A DNA stretch of 64,000 bases from Lepeophtheirus salmonis (taxonomy: Eukaryota; Arthropoda; Copepoda; Siphonostomatoida; Caligidae): the NCBI RefSeq assembly GCF_016086655.4, contig NC_052134.2, positions 12,462,001 through 12,526,000 on the forward strand, read 5' to 3'. The translations under genes and the position numbers were made by a program. Below are positions 35,706 through 47,390 of the stretch, in pieces. The first letter of the stretch is position 1. Every line of letters begins with the position of its first letter. A model generated the notes under the pieces. The model made no database searches, was not told where the DNA came from, and saw only the letters and a list, made by a program, of their open reading frames with translations.

Positions 35706-37129
35706 TCCGATACACTGGTTTTAAAAGCTATACGATTAAGAATTCTGAAGAAAAACCAGGTTAAAAAATTATTAATTGTAAACCTGTACCCTGAATACTG
35801 ATCATGTTAATTTACAAATCCTAAAAATAAATAATCCAAAATCTCTATGTAAGTGCTTCTTTACTTCTTTTTTTTTGCTTGGTTTTTTGATTTCTTTTTT
35901 GTTTTTAAATACAAAAATTCTTTAAAATGAAATTCAAAAATCCATAGCTATTCCCGAAAAAATTCAAAAAATTAAATTTATAGGGAAAAAGTTTCAAAAT
36001 TTCGTTGGTTGTAACAAAACATTTAACTTTATAAAGAAAATCCAAAATCCCAGCTGTTCAAAAAAATTTGAAATTTGAAAAAAAAATTTAAAAATCAAGA
36101 GCTATTACAAAAATTTTTATAGCTTCAATTTTTTCGAGAAAAATTAAAAAAATCCACAACTTAAAAAATTAAAGAATGAAATAACTAAAAACTGTTTTAG
36201 TACAAGCAAAAATTCCTTTTTTTTGGGGGAGGGCGAGGGATATTTTTTTTTACAAATAATTAGTATGGTTTTTTGAATAAGTTATTTTCCTTTTGGGACT
36301 ATTTATAAATTTTTTTAAACTTTTTTGGCACTTTTTAATCTCCAAAATGAAATGTATTTATTGGTATTTTATAACTGTTTAATGTATTTGAAGTTTTTGT
36401 TTACCAGAAGATTGTATCCAAGAATCTAAAGATAGTTATTTTGAAATGATTGCCCCTTCATAAAACTCTTTAAACTTTTCATACCATCAAATGAAAGCCA
36501 CTGACTAAAACTGGATTTGATTTAAAATTAAACAAACCTGATATTTAAGACAAATCGTTACGGCGACATACAAAGATAAAAATTAATTTTAATTAGTTTG
36601 AAGTGCAATGTCTAACTTCATAATACAGAAAGAGAACATTCAAAATCACCCAAGTTACGCAATGCACCTAAAACTCAACTTGTATATCTAAAATTTGGAG
36701 TATTGAATTTACTAAGAGTTTGAATATTCTGCTCTTCTACAGCACATTCCAATTCTACGAGTCTATTATCTCTTTTACAAATTTAATCCCTCGAACAGAA
36801 TGACAATGCCATCGACAACATTATATGGTAAAAATTTTTTAGATTTGAATTATATATGTTTTATTTTTGTCGAACTTTATATATGCATAGAAATTGCGTT
36901 TGATTTAAGTAAGTAAAAGAACACAGTAATCAAATTAAAGGTCTGACATTTAGAAATATTTAGAAAATAAATGTTTTCAATTTTTTATAAATTATTTATT
37001 TTAATATTTCTGAATAAGTTAACTTTTCCTATATATATTAAGAGGAAATATATATATATTTATTCACTTTAGTAGGGGCTAAATGGATACAATATGTGAT
37101 TGATACCTAAATTACTCATCATGCTGAGT
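35706..37129. other. T/A-rich block and gene-less copy of the saposin upstream module
   Basis: Bases 35860-36250 are low-complexity runs such as 'aaaaaattcaaa', also seen near 43610-43990 and, loosely, 51420-51660. Bases 36400-36980 are homologous to the 5' flank of saposin gene A (30700-31240): 'acaaatcgttacggcgacat' matches 'acaaatcgatgcggccacat', and 'ggtctgacatttaga' matches 'ggtgtggcatttaga'. No saposin coding sequence follows, so this is a leftover promoter-side fragment. Confidence 0.55.
36721..36762 (+). promoter_or_regulatory. Conserved upstream block without a gene, unit 1
   Basis: 'ctgctcttctacagcacatt' then 'ccaattctacgag' is a variant of the saposin upstream block inside the gene-less module at 36400-36980. 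The unit 2 counterpart is near 44476-44508. Confidence 0.3.
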
Positions 37130-37353
37130 TTGCAACATACAGCAGGGGTTAAACGATTTCCTCGCCACACAAGTCGATCTCCGACAAGATGATCTTGAAT
37201 GTGAACACTATTCTGAGCAGGATAAATGATCTTTTCTTAGCTGAATCAAGAGCTCAAATCGAGGGAACTTTCAAGACCAAACATCCAGCTTAGGTCATGG
37301 TCCTCAGCGTCGTATCGTCCCACGGCAGCAAGATGCCCCCTACTTCTTAAAAA
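37130..37353 (+). mobile_element. Mariner-type transposase fragment at the unit 1/2 junction
   Basis: The plus strand encodes 'VNTILSRINDLFLAESRAQI' then 'EGTFKTKHPA', a stop, then 'VMVLSVVSSHGSKMPP'. This is the stretch after the first catalytic block in the subfamily of the 17 kb relic. It abuts the start of the next array unit exactly, so the fragment marks the breakpoint of the tandem duplication. Copy at 44870-45103. Confidence 0.65.
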
Positions 37354-38022
37354 CATATGCCCCAAAATTGTACTTCGTTTGGTGTATGGTCTGTTACAAT
37401 ATTTCTTACTTAGACAACAAAATCTCTTAACACAATACTTTTAATTAAATGACTTTAGAAATAATCGGACTCTAATTCACTGGACCACCCAGTACTTACG
37501 TATATATTATGTTGTGTCTATATCCCTCAAATTACAGGTTTTGTCCATAAGACAGTGTTATCTTTTGGATGGCTTGAGGTCATTGGTAACACAATCAAAA
37601 ATAATTTCTTAGCATATCTTTAAATAGAAATCACATGGAAATGAAATACAAAGTCCTATAGGACTAATAATAAATGTTTAAATAATTTGTAAACGAGGAT
37701 ATTGCAGGTATATGAAAGGATAATGAGCTTAAGACATCCTCAATGTATGGTTTTTTACACTATTGAGGTTCAGTTATATAACTAAATGAAATAAAGAAAA
37801 CGAAAGGAAAGGTCAAAGATTTACTATAGCAACAAATGTCCATATATTTTACCTGGAGTTAAAAAGATAGAAAAATGTAATGTTTTATTTGATCTAGTAA
37901 CTTCTAAAGGGGCATGTCTAAAAATAAACGATACTTATAATTAGAACATTGCTTGGAGACAAAACGCTTATTTTGAGAGCGTTGAAGGCATTTAGATCTT
38001 GGATACAAAAAATATTTATAAG

Positions 38023-38028
38023 TATAAA
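38023..38028 (+). promoter_or_regulatory. TATA box, basic-peptide gene copy 2
   Basis: TATAAA, 52 bases before the ATG at 38075; flanks the same as copy 1. Confidence 0.6.
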
Positions 38029-38074
38029 TGAAAAGAAATTTAGTAATTCCATATTCATTCAGGAGAAGCAAATC

Positions 38075-38476
38075 ATGGGAATTACAATTCTTCTCAAACT
38101 CATTCCTTTATTGGTAAGTGACTCTAAATACGTATAAAGTACTCAAAAAATTAATATTTTCCTAACTTTCTAGACTTTATTGGCCCTTGTTGTGGATGTT
38201 GTTTCTGCAAATCCTTTACTGGAGGATTATGTCGAAAGGAATCCATTATATGAGGTGGGAGTCATCCCTGATAGTCAATTAAAAAGTGTAGGATACAATA
38301 TTCAAAACGAGGGATTTCGTCATTTGTTAAAGCGTGAGGCGAATCCCTTCTTAGGAAAGATTTTGCAATACCTCTCAAAAGGAAAATATAATAAACGTCG
38401 TCAAAATGGTGGTTTTGACAAAACAAATAGGAAAATTGTATATGGATCTGGTTATCGTGGAAGGCGGAACGTTTAA
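38075..38476 (+). CDS. Small secreted cationic-peptide precursor, copy 2
   Basis: Exon 1 38075-38113, intron 38114-38173 (60 bases, phase 0), exon 2 38174-38476; 113 residues. Same signal peptide, acidic pro-part, Lys66-Arg67 site and basic C-terminal peptide as copy 1. It differs at residue 29 (Leu for Arg, in the pro-part) and carries Arg89 and Arg99 like copy 3, so the presumed mature peptides of copies 2 and 3 are identical. Both splice sites are intact and the promoter region is preserved. About 45 bases are missing from the upstream flank compared with copy 1 (around 37892), with no visible effect on the gene. Confidence 0.8.
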
Positions 38477-40170
38477 TATACTTATACTTAGTTACATAAT
38501 ATGCTGATAATTCATTATCAAGTTAGATTTCCTGAGTTCACTTATGGAGGAAGTCATATTACTCCTCTTTTTAGATTATTAAATATAGGAAGTACTCTTA
38601 AATAGAAAATCTAATTTAACACTATTTATTTTCATATTTATCTTCCTTATATATTAGAATAATTGTTCAGTGCCCATTTAGTTTAATATATATATGATAC
38701 AAGTTGCAACATGTACGAGTATAAACAGATTGGATGCGTTACAATTTGTAATTTTCACTAGCCATAGGTATTTGATTACAACAACACTCCTTTTAATTGA
38801 AATTATTTCATTTTTATTTATTGAAACTGCTTATTTATCAGGAATAAACGAGGTATACATTTAATTAAACTATTATTATGAACTATGAGTTATGAACACA
38901 TTCACAAAAAAATTATTGAGGAGTCAAAGAAGATTTGTTACAAGGGTGGCTCCAAAAGTACCCCACCCAACGTAGGAAAAACAAGTTGATTTTTCTACAG
39001 AATCTCATCTACCTCTATTCTCTTTTCCAAATGATGTTCAAAAAGTTCGATATTCTGTTCATAAAGAAAACTGTATTGCTCCTCAAAATAGCTATAAACT
39101 GCTAAAAATAACTTCTTTCTTGTTGGAAAATCTGTCAGCACTGAGCCTTTTTTATTCACAAGAAAGCAATTCAAACTTTAATGAATTAATTTTGGTCATT
39201 GCTTTCATCAGTGTTGTGTAACACGAACCGAAATAGTATCAGCCCAGAATACATTGCAAATTTTCTTGATCGCTTTAGACTCGTTTTTCCCTTTTTGAGG
39301 TAGTACAAATCTATAGTATAATATGGCCAATTGCAATACTGTAGAATAAGCATTTGCAGTATATATTCAGATTTTTACAATGTCTTATCGTATGATCTGG
39401 TGCAATCAATAATGGACAAGATATACTTAGGTAAAAAAATGGTTTAGCAAAAAAAATACGAAATTACTTTTTCCCTACACTAATAATCAAAGAACGATAA
39501 ATTAATAGATCATTTCGTTTGAAGAAGTGATCTGGGGAGTAATCTAAGTATCTTTAATATAATAAAGGTTCTAAACAAAATCTAAAATAATAATAATACA
39601 ACATCCAATCTTTTTTAAAAGAAATGGTTGAAATTACTATAATAACTTTATGTTTTACTGCACTGTAGTTAAGTAAAAACAGTTCTTTTTATATTTTTGA
39701 GAATGTTTGTATTGGAAGGAAAATGTTCAATGAAGTACAGCAAATAATTAAAGTACCAATGGGACTACAAAATTACTGAATCCATTTCCGCAGTTTAAGA
39801 ATAAAAATTATTCTCAGTTTCTTCAAGCAATTCCAATGTCTATCGTACTGAAAGCTTCAAAATCTTTAAATAACTTATTCACAATTCAGAAGTGTGGTAT
39901 AAGTTTATGACAATAAGAGGATTGAAATATGTGAACGCTCATCAAACTCTTTAAGCTTTTCAAGCCCTTAAATAAAAGCGAAACAAATCTTAAGTTTACA
40001 ACAAATCGATGCGGCCACATAAAAAGATGAAAAAGAAATTGTAAGTAGCTTTTTTTTTGAATTTCTTACTTTATAATATTCAAAAGGAAAGATCAAAATA
40101 ACTAAAGTTACTCAAAGCTCAATTTGTTCAACTGAACTCTGAACCAATAAACAAACTTAGAATTTGGGAG

Positions 40171-40200
40171 TTGTTGCTGTTCTGCAAATTCTACGCCCAT
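40171..40200 (+). promoter_or_regulatory. Conserved upstream block of saposin gene C
   Basis: 'ttgttgctgttctgcaaatt' then 'ctacgcccat', almost the same as the block of gene A, about 300 bases before the ATG. Confidence 0.4.
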
Positions 40201-40447
40201 CTCAATAGTAATGTTATCCACAACATAATGTGACAAAATTTATTAAATTTTGAAATATACTTGAATTGTTAAAGTCAAAATTTTTATAAGAGTAAACACA
40301 TAGTTTGTAATTGATTGAATTAAGAAAAAGAGCACCATTATCAAATTCAGGGTGTGGCATTTAGACAGATTCTCTTAAATATTTGAATAATGATGATGTC
40401 CTTATCAGTTAATTAGCTATCAAATTGTAATCATGAATATTTCAATG

Positions 40448-40455
40448 TATATAAG
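40448..40455 (+). promoter_or_regulatory. TATA box, saposin gene C
   Basis: TATATAAG, 43 bases before the ATG, as in copy A. Confidence 0.72.
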
Positions 40456-40490
40456 GCCTTAAATTTTTATTTCAAGTTACATTCATCAAC

Positions 40491-40867
40491 ATGAGATTCC
40501 TCATCCTCCTCGCCCTTGTTGCAATTGCCAGTGCCGCCACTGTCTCTAAGGATCAAATGATCGAAAAGAGCATTAAGTGTGATCTTTGCAAGTATCTTAT
40601 CACCAAGGTCAACGAAAGTGTTTTGACTCAAGACAACGCCGATCAAGTCATTGAGAAGGTCGAAGAAGTAAGTAGTGAAATTATTTAGCTCAATTAAATC
40701 ATTCACAAAATTATCTCTAGATCTGTGCTCAAGCTCAAGAAGTCTCTTCCTTCCTTGGTGAGACCTGCAACAGTTTCGTGAATGATGTTCTCAAGCCCAA
40801 GATTGAGGATCTCCTTGCCGGCAAGCAAGAACCTGAAAAGGTCTGCAAGGAACTCGAAATGTGCTAA
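40491..40867 (+). CDS. Secreted saposin-like protein, copy C
   Basis: Exon 1 40491-40667, 53-base intron 40668-40720 (phase 0), exon 2 40721-40867; 107 residues. All six cysteines and the Asn41-Glu-Ser site are kept. Differences from copy A: Val5 to Ile and Val12 to Ile in the signal peptide, Thr76 to Asn next to the fourth cysteine, and Ala93 to Gly (Gly also in E and F). Promoter, splice sites and poly(A) signals are intact, so it should be expressed. It is convergent with pseudogene D about 1.8 kb downstream. Confidence 0.87.
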
Positions 40868-42632
40868 TTAACTTCTAAACCACTACACACGAACTTTTCA
40901 TTGCTCAACATCTAATGAAAATAAAAAAGAAAATAATTCTTTAAATCTTCAAACTAATCAATAAAATTTATAAACAATTTTTGAAAATACTTCTTACTAG
41001 AGTCTCATTTTATTATTGAAAAACAGGGCCATTAATTTTTATTTACCTTCCAACTCACAAAAAAATGAAGTAAACAAATTAAAAATATTATATTAAATAC
41101 ATTTTGATGTAGGTATGGCAAAATTTAAAATCCTCTCAAACATCATTTCTTTATTTTGGAAAGAAAATGTATACTGAAGTCAATTTATTAAACTTTAAAG
41201 TGCCATGACCAAAATGTTGGGTTAAATTGCGGAAGATATATTCATCAATGGTCATTATTTGACAACTCTCTTATTTAATGTATAACTTTAGTTAAGCATA
41301 CATAGTACCCAAAATTGGAATATGTAATCTTTCTTCAAGGTTCTTGAATATGTTGGACAATATATATCAATCTTAGTTTTGGCTTTATAGATTGTTATTT
41401 TTACTATGGACATGAATAACTTTTTTACCAGTCTTTTTTAAAGGTACAAAATTTATATTAATGAATATTTCTGTTAGTTTTCAACGTCAAATGTCATTGT
41501 AATCCTAAAAACTGCTTTAACTACTCCCTCCATCCCAAAGAAGGATGTCATTCAAATGAGTATATCTTGTAGGCCCGGGAGTTACTGTTATGATGTTACA
41601 AGTATAATTCCTATCCCCACTTCTGTTTTTAGCCAACGATAATTATAAAGTGTCTCAACATTTTTTAACGAGAAAATGTCACATTCAAGAAAAAATGTCT
41701 TCTTCATATCAGGATGAGTCAAGTATTCATCTACATTATTTTCTTCTCTCTTCAAACTCCAGATCTTGCAAATCTGCCGCATCAAGGATATTATGTTGTT
41801 GTTTTTTGGAAGGGGGGTGCAAACTAATTATGGATAAGATTTACAGTCTTAATAACTACTGATTCATTTAATTTCTCATCATCGAAAAAATATCCTCATT
41901 TCTTTGTCCATATTTGTTATTATGGAGCTCTAAACGAATGCGTATATTCGTCATTATATCAAAAAGTACTTTTGTCTAACATACTTGTAAATACATCATT
42001 CGTTTCAAATATCTTTGTCGCTCTAAATCTACTGGTTATACAATTTATCTGTCCAAAATGATTATATTTGGTCTTTTACAGAATATGTATCAATATTCCT
42101 ACATATGTAAATGATTTTATAAAATTATTTTAGATATAAAATATCCTTCAGAATAACTTGGGCAGAATGACCCGTATAACAATCTTTCTACACGTGCTAT
42201 TTTCAGCAAATAAATGCTAAAAATAACTTTTTTTTATACTTGTTCAAATGTTGGGATCTATTTAGGTCAGGAAATTTCAAGACTGATAAATGTCAACTGT
42301 ATGTATTTTTCATACCTTAAAGTTGAAAACCTGTCATTTTAAACCCTAAGAATAAGAAAAAGTGAAAATTTCATCATTGGTACAACAATAGGTACTGAAT
42401 ATGTTATTATCATATTTTTAGTTGTTTCTATCAAAAAAAATTAAGTTGGAAGGTAACTAAAGGTTTATGGCCCTGTTTTTCAGTGATTAAATAAGACTCT
42501 AGTAAAAAGTATTTTGAAAAATTGTTTATAAATTTTATTGATTTGTTTGAAGATTTAAAGAATTATTTTCTTTTTTATTTTCATTAGATATTGAGCTATG
42601 AAAAGTGGCGTGTGTAGTTGATTGGAAGTTAA

Positions 42633-42950
42633 TTAGCACATTTCGAGATCCTTGCAGACCTTTTCAGGTTCTTGCTTGGCGGCAAGGAGATCCTCAATCT
42701 TGGGTTTGAGAACATCATTCACGAAACTGGTGCAGGTCTCACCAAGGAAGGAAGAGACTTCTTGAGCTTGAGCACAGATCTAGAGATGATTTTGTGAATG
42801 ATTTATTTGAACTAAATAATTTAGCTACTTACTTCTTCGACCTTCTCAATGACTTGATCGGCGTTGTCTTGAGTCAAAACACTTTCGTTGACTTTGGTAA
42901 TAAGATACTTGCAAAGATCACACTTAATGCTCTTTTCGATCATTTGATCC
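42633..42950 (-). pseudogene. Saposin-like pseudogene D, promoter and signal peptide deleted
   Basis: Minus strand. Exon 2 (42633-42779) is intact and would encode the last 48 residues including four cysteines (ending 'VCKDLEMC', Glu to Asp). The 53-base intron (42780-42832) is intact. Exon 1 is cut: homology starts at 42950, inside codon 21-22 of copy B, so start codon, signal peptide and TATA box are missing. At 42951 the sequence switches to the mariner relic found at 35258 in unit 1, so a deletion equal to 33833-35257 created it. No start codon in a sensible position and no promoter: a dead copy unless driven from the relic. Confidence 0.88.
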
Positions 42951-43391
42951 AAGTCCTCATCTTATTTGACCAACCATTGGGATGCTTGTCTTTGCAACTC
43001 GTATTGGTGATCTTTATTCATATTGTTCACAGCCTCCATAATGGAGGCTCTCAGAGAAGCCAAATTGTTATGAGCACAACTGTTGAATCCATTTCCAAGA
43101 CGTAACGCACGAAATAGTCCAAAGGATTGCAGTCTGGGAAGCTAGGGGGCCACATTTCCTTAGACCTGAACATCTAGAAATTATCCGAACCACAATTTTG
43201 TACGCAGATTGATTTGCCTTCTTCCTTACTGCCTGTTTTCTCCCTCCAGACTCCTTGAACTCTTTTGCAACTTTGTACACAGTGGCAGATGACAACTTGA
43301 GAAAGTCGATTATTTCTTTGGGCTCACAGCCTGCACGGAGGGTGACAATGATCGCTGCACAACGGTCGTACTCGGAGGACATTTTCAACAC
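42951..43391 (-). mobile_element. Internally deleted mariner-type element, array unit 2
   Basis: Near-identical copy of 35258-35695: minus-strand 'SSEYDRCAAIIVTLRAGC', the helix-turn-helix, then a jump to the C-terminal tail with 'LASLRASIMEAVNNMNKDHQ'. The catalytic core is absent. Its left end is fused to saposin pseudogene D. Confidence 0.75.
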
Positions 43392-44869
43392 TAACTAAAC
43401 AAAACTTATACAAAATTGTCTGGTGATTCCGATACACTGGTTTTAAAAGCTATACGATTAAGAATTCTGAAGAAAAACCGGGTTAAAAAATTATTAATTG
43501 TAAAACTGTACCCTGAATACTGATCATGTTAATTTACAAATCCTAAAAATAAATAATACAAAATCTCTATGTAAGTGCTTCTTTACTTCTTTTTTTTGCT
43601 TGGTTTTTTGATTTCTTTTTTGTTTTTAAATCCAAAAATTTTTTAAAATGAAATTCAAAAATCCATAGCTATTCCCGAAAAAATTCAAAAAATTAAATTT
43701 ATAGGGAAAAAGTTTCAAAAATTCGTTTGTTGTAACAGAACATTTAACTTTATAAAGAAAATCCAAAATCCCAGCTGTTCAAAAAAATTTCAAATTTTAA
43801 ATTTGAAAAAAAAATTTAAAAATTAAGAGCTATTACAAAAATTTTTATAGCTTCAATTTTTTCGAGAAAAATTAAAAAAATCCACAACTGCTCCCAATAA
43901 ATATAATTTTATGGAAAAAAATTATAGAATGAAATAACTAAAAACTATTTTAGTACAAGCAAAAATTGCTTTGGGGGGGGGGGGAATATTTCTTTTCTAA
44001 AAATAATTTAGTATGGTTTTTTGAATAAGTTATTTTCCTTTTGGGACTATTTATAAATTTTTTTAAACTTTTTTGGCACTTTTTAATCTCCAAAATGAAA
44101 TGTATTTATTGGTATTTTATAACTGTTTAATGTATTTGAAGTTTTTGTTTACCAGAAGATTGTATCCAAGAATCTAAAGATAGTTATTTTGAAATGATTG
44201 CCCCTTCATAAAACTCTTTAAACTTTTCATACCATCAAATGAAAGCCATCGACTAAAACTGGATTTGATTTAAAATTAAACAAACCTGATATATAAGACA
44301 AATCGTTACGGCGACATACAAAGATAAAAATTAATTTTAATTAGTTTGAAGTGCAATGTCTCAGTTCGTAATACAGAAAGAGAACATTCAAAATCATCCA
44401 AGTTACGCAATGCACCTAAAACTCAACTTGTATATCTAAAATTTGGAGTATTGAATTTACTAAGAGTTTGAATATTCTGCTCTTCTACAGCACATTCCAA
44501 TTCTACGAGTCTATTATCTCTTTTACAAATTTAATCCCTCGAACAGAATGACAATGCCATCGACAACATTATATGGTAAAAATTTTTTAGATTTGAATTA
44601 TATATGTTTTATTTTTTGTCGAACTTTATATATGCATAGAAATTGCGTTTGATTTAAGTAAGTAAAAGAACACAGTCATCAAATTAAAGGTCTAACATTT
44701 AGAAATATTTAGAAAATAAATGTTTTCAATTTTTTATAAATTATTTATTTTAATATTTCTGAATAAGTTAACTTTTCCTATATATATTAAGAGGAAATAT
44801 ATATATATTTATTCACTTTAGTAGGGGCTAAATGGATACAATATGTGATTGATACCTAAATTACTCATC
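43392..44869. other. T/A-rich block and gene-less upstream module, unit 2
   Basis: Counterpart of 35706-37129. A G run of 12 lies at about 43974-43984 where unit 1 has a shorter 'gggggagggcgaggga'. The saposin-upstream-like module is at about 44150-44750. No gene. Confidence 0.55.
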
Positions 44870-45103
44870 ATGCTGAGTTTGCAACATACAGCAGGGGTTA
44901 AACGATTTCCTCCGCACACAAGTCGATCTCCGACAAGATGATCTTGAATGTGAACACTATTCTGAGCAGGATAAATGATCTTTTCTTAGCTGAATCAAGA
45001 GCTCAAATCGAGGGAACTTTCAAGACCAAACATCCAGCTTAGGTCATGGTCCTCAGCGTCGTATCGTCCGACGGCACCAAGATGCTTCCCTACTTCTTAA
45101 AAG
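44870..45103 (+). mobile_element. Mariner-type transposase fragment at the unit 2/3 junction
   Basis: Copy of 37130-37353, same reading ('INDLFLAESRAQIEGTFKTK' ...), again ending exactly where the next array unit starts. Confidence 0.65.
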
Positions 45104-45778
45104 CATTTGCCCCAAAATTGTACTTCGTTTGGTGTATGGTCTGTTACAATATTTCTTACTTAGACAACAAAATCTCTTAACACAATACTTTTAATTAAAT
45201 GACTTTAGAAATAATCGGACACTAATTCACTGGACCACCCAGTACTTACGTATATATTATGTTGTGTCTATATCCCTCAAATTACAGGTTTTTTTAATAA
45301 AACAGTGTTATCTTTTGGATGGCTTGAGGTCATTGGTAACACAATCGAAAATAATGTCTTAGAATATCTTTAAATAGAAATCACATTGAATTGAAATACA
45401 AAGTCCTATAGGACTAATAATAAATGTTTAAATAATTTGTAAATGAGGATATTGCAGGTATATGAAAGGATAATGAGCTTAGGACATCCTCAATGTATGG
45501 TTTTTTATACTATTGAGGTTCAGTTATGACTAAATTAAAGAAAGAAAACGAAAGGAAACAAATGTCCATATATTTTACCTGGAGTTAAAAAGATAGAAAA
45601 ATGTAATTTTTTATTTGATACCATAAGAATGAAGATGGCCCCCATTGGTCGAGTAACTTCTAAAGGGTCATGTCTAAAAATAAACGATACTTATAATTAG
45701 AACATTGCTGGGAGACAAAACGCTTATTTTGAGAGCGTTGAAGGCATTTAGCTCTTGGATACAAAAAATATTTATAAG

Positions 45779-45784
45779 TATAAA
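45779..45784 (+). promoter_or_regulatory. TATA box, basic-peptide gene copy 3
   Basis: TATAAA, 52 bases before the ATG at 45831. Confidence 0.6.
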
Positions 45785-45830
45785 TGAAAAGAAATTTAGT
45801 AATTCCATATTCATTCAGGAGAAGCAAATC

Positions 45831-46232
45831 ATGGGAATGACAATTCTTCTCAAACTCATTCCTTTATTGGTAAGTGACTCTAAATACGTATAAAGTACTC
45901 AAAAAATTAATATTTTCCTAACTTTCTAGACTTTATTGGCCCTTGTTGTGGATGTTGTTTCTGCAAATCCTTTACGGGAGGATTATGTCGAAAGGAATCC
46001 ATTATATGAGGTGGGAGTCATCCCTGATAGTCAATTAAAAAGTGTAGGATACAATATTCAAAATGAGGGATTTCGTCATTTGTTAAAGCGTGAGGCGAAT
46101 CCCTTCTTAGGAAAGATTTTGCAATACCTCTCAAAAGGAAAATATAATAAACGTCGTCAAAATGGTGGCTTTGACAAAACAAATAGGAAAATTGTATATG
46201 GATCTGGTTATCGTGGAAGGCGGAACGTTTAA
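45831..46232 (+). CDS. Small secreted cationic-peptide precursor, copy 3
   Basis: Exon 1 45831-45869, intron 45870-45929 (60 bases, phase 0), exon 2 45930-46232; 113 residues. Ile3 is replaced by Met in the signal peptide; otherwise the pro-part equals copy 1 and the C-terminal peptide equals copy 2. Lys66-Arg67 is kept. Its 3' flank has diverged more than that of copies 1 and 2 (several changes and an insertion near 46570), so unit 3 may be the older neighbour or has escaped homogenisation. Confidence 0.8.
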
Positions 46233-46738
46233 TATACTTATACTTAGTTACATAATATGCTGATAATTCATAATTAAGTTAGATTTTCTTAGTTAATTTA
46301 TGGAGGAAGACATATTATTCCTCTTCTTAGATTATTAAAAATAGGAAGTACTCTTAAATAGAAAATCTAATTTAACACTATTTATTTTCATATTTATATT
46401 CCTTATATATTAGAATAATTGTTCAGTGCCCATTTAGTTTACTATATATATGATACAAGTTGCAACATGTACGAGTATAAACAGATTGGATGCGTTACAA
46501 TTTGTAATTTTTACTAGCCATAGGTATTTGATTACAACACCATTCCTTTTAATTGAAATTATTTCATTTTTATTTTTTTGAAATTATTTTATTTTTATTT
46601 ATTGAAACTGCTTATTTATCAGGAATAAACGAGGTATACAATTAATTCATTTAAATGTAGGGTTTCAAACTATTATTATGAACTAGGAGTTATGAACACA
46701 TTCACAAAATAATTATTGAGGAGTCAAAGAAGATTTGT

Positions 46739-47390
46739 TACGAGTGTGGCTCCAAAAGTACACAACCAGCCGAAGGAAAAACAAGTTGGTTTTTCTACAT
46801 AATCTCATCTACCTCTATTCTTTTTTTCCCAATGATGTTCTTAAGTTCGATATTCTTTTTACAAAGAAAACTGTCCTGCTCCTCAAAATAGCTATAAACT
46901 GCTAAAATCACTTCTTTATTGTTGAAAAATCGTATACCACTAAGCTACTTTATTCACAAGTTAGCAATTTAAACTTTAATGAATTAATTTTGGTCATTGT
47001 CATCATGGAATAAAACTTTATTCCTGTCCAAAGGCGGCCGTTTTTGCTCGTCCACTTTCAGTTGACGATCCAACGGTACTGTTTAGAGAATTTTTTACAC
47101 AATTGCTGGAGTTGTCAACCCATGATCGTCTTGACAGCTCGTACAGCCTTGTTGAAACTCCACTAGTCATTATTTTACTTTTGCAAAAGAAAGACCAGAC
47201 TTACCCTGAGTAGGAAGTTGGATATTCTTTTTTATACAGAAAACTGTATTGTCCTCAAAATAGCTATAAACTGCTAAAAATAACTTCTTTCTTGTTGGAA
47301 AATCTGTCAGCACTGAGCCTTTTTTATTCACAAGAAAGCAATTCAAACTTTAATGAATTAATTTTGGTCATTGCTTTCATCAGTGTTGTG
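46739..47390 (-). mobile_element. Mariner relic inside array unit 3
   Basis: Counterpart of 29498-30100. The terminal-like 'ttacgagtgtggctccaaaa' at 46738 is less decayed than in unit 1. The minus strand near 47000-47060 holds the second catalytic block remnant ('RNKVLFH' followed by a changed residue). Confidence 0.45.

Larger units (their letters stand above)
27881..37353 (+). repeat. Tandem array unit 1 (9473 bases)
   Basis: Unit order: basic-peptide gene, mariner relic, saposin-like gene (+), spacer, saposin-like gene (-), 1.4 kb stretch found only here, mariner relic, T-rich block, gene-less copy of the saposin upstream module, mariner fragment. The start 'catttgcccc' recurs as 'catatgcccc' at 37354 and exactly at 45104, which sets the period. 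Long noncoding parts are nearly identical to unit 2, so duplication was recent. Confidence 0.9.
37354..45103 (+). repeat. Tandem array unit 2 (7750 bases)
   Basis: Same order as unit 1, but shorter. It lacks the segment equal to 33833-35257 (1425 bases), which removes the 5' part of the minus-strand saposin gene, and about 360 bases of mariner-derived sequence near 39115. It is otherwise nearly identical to unit 1 apart from small indels. Confidence 0.9.
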
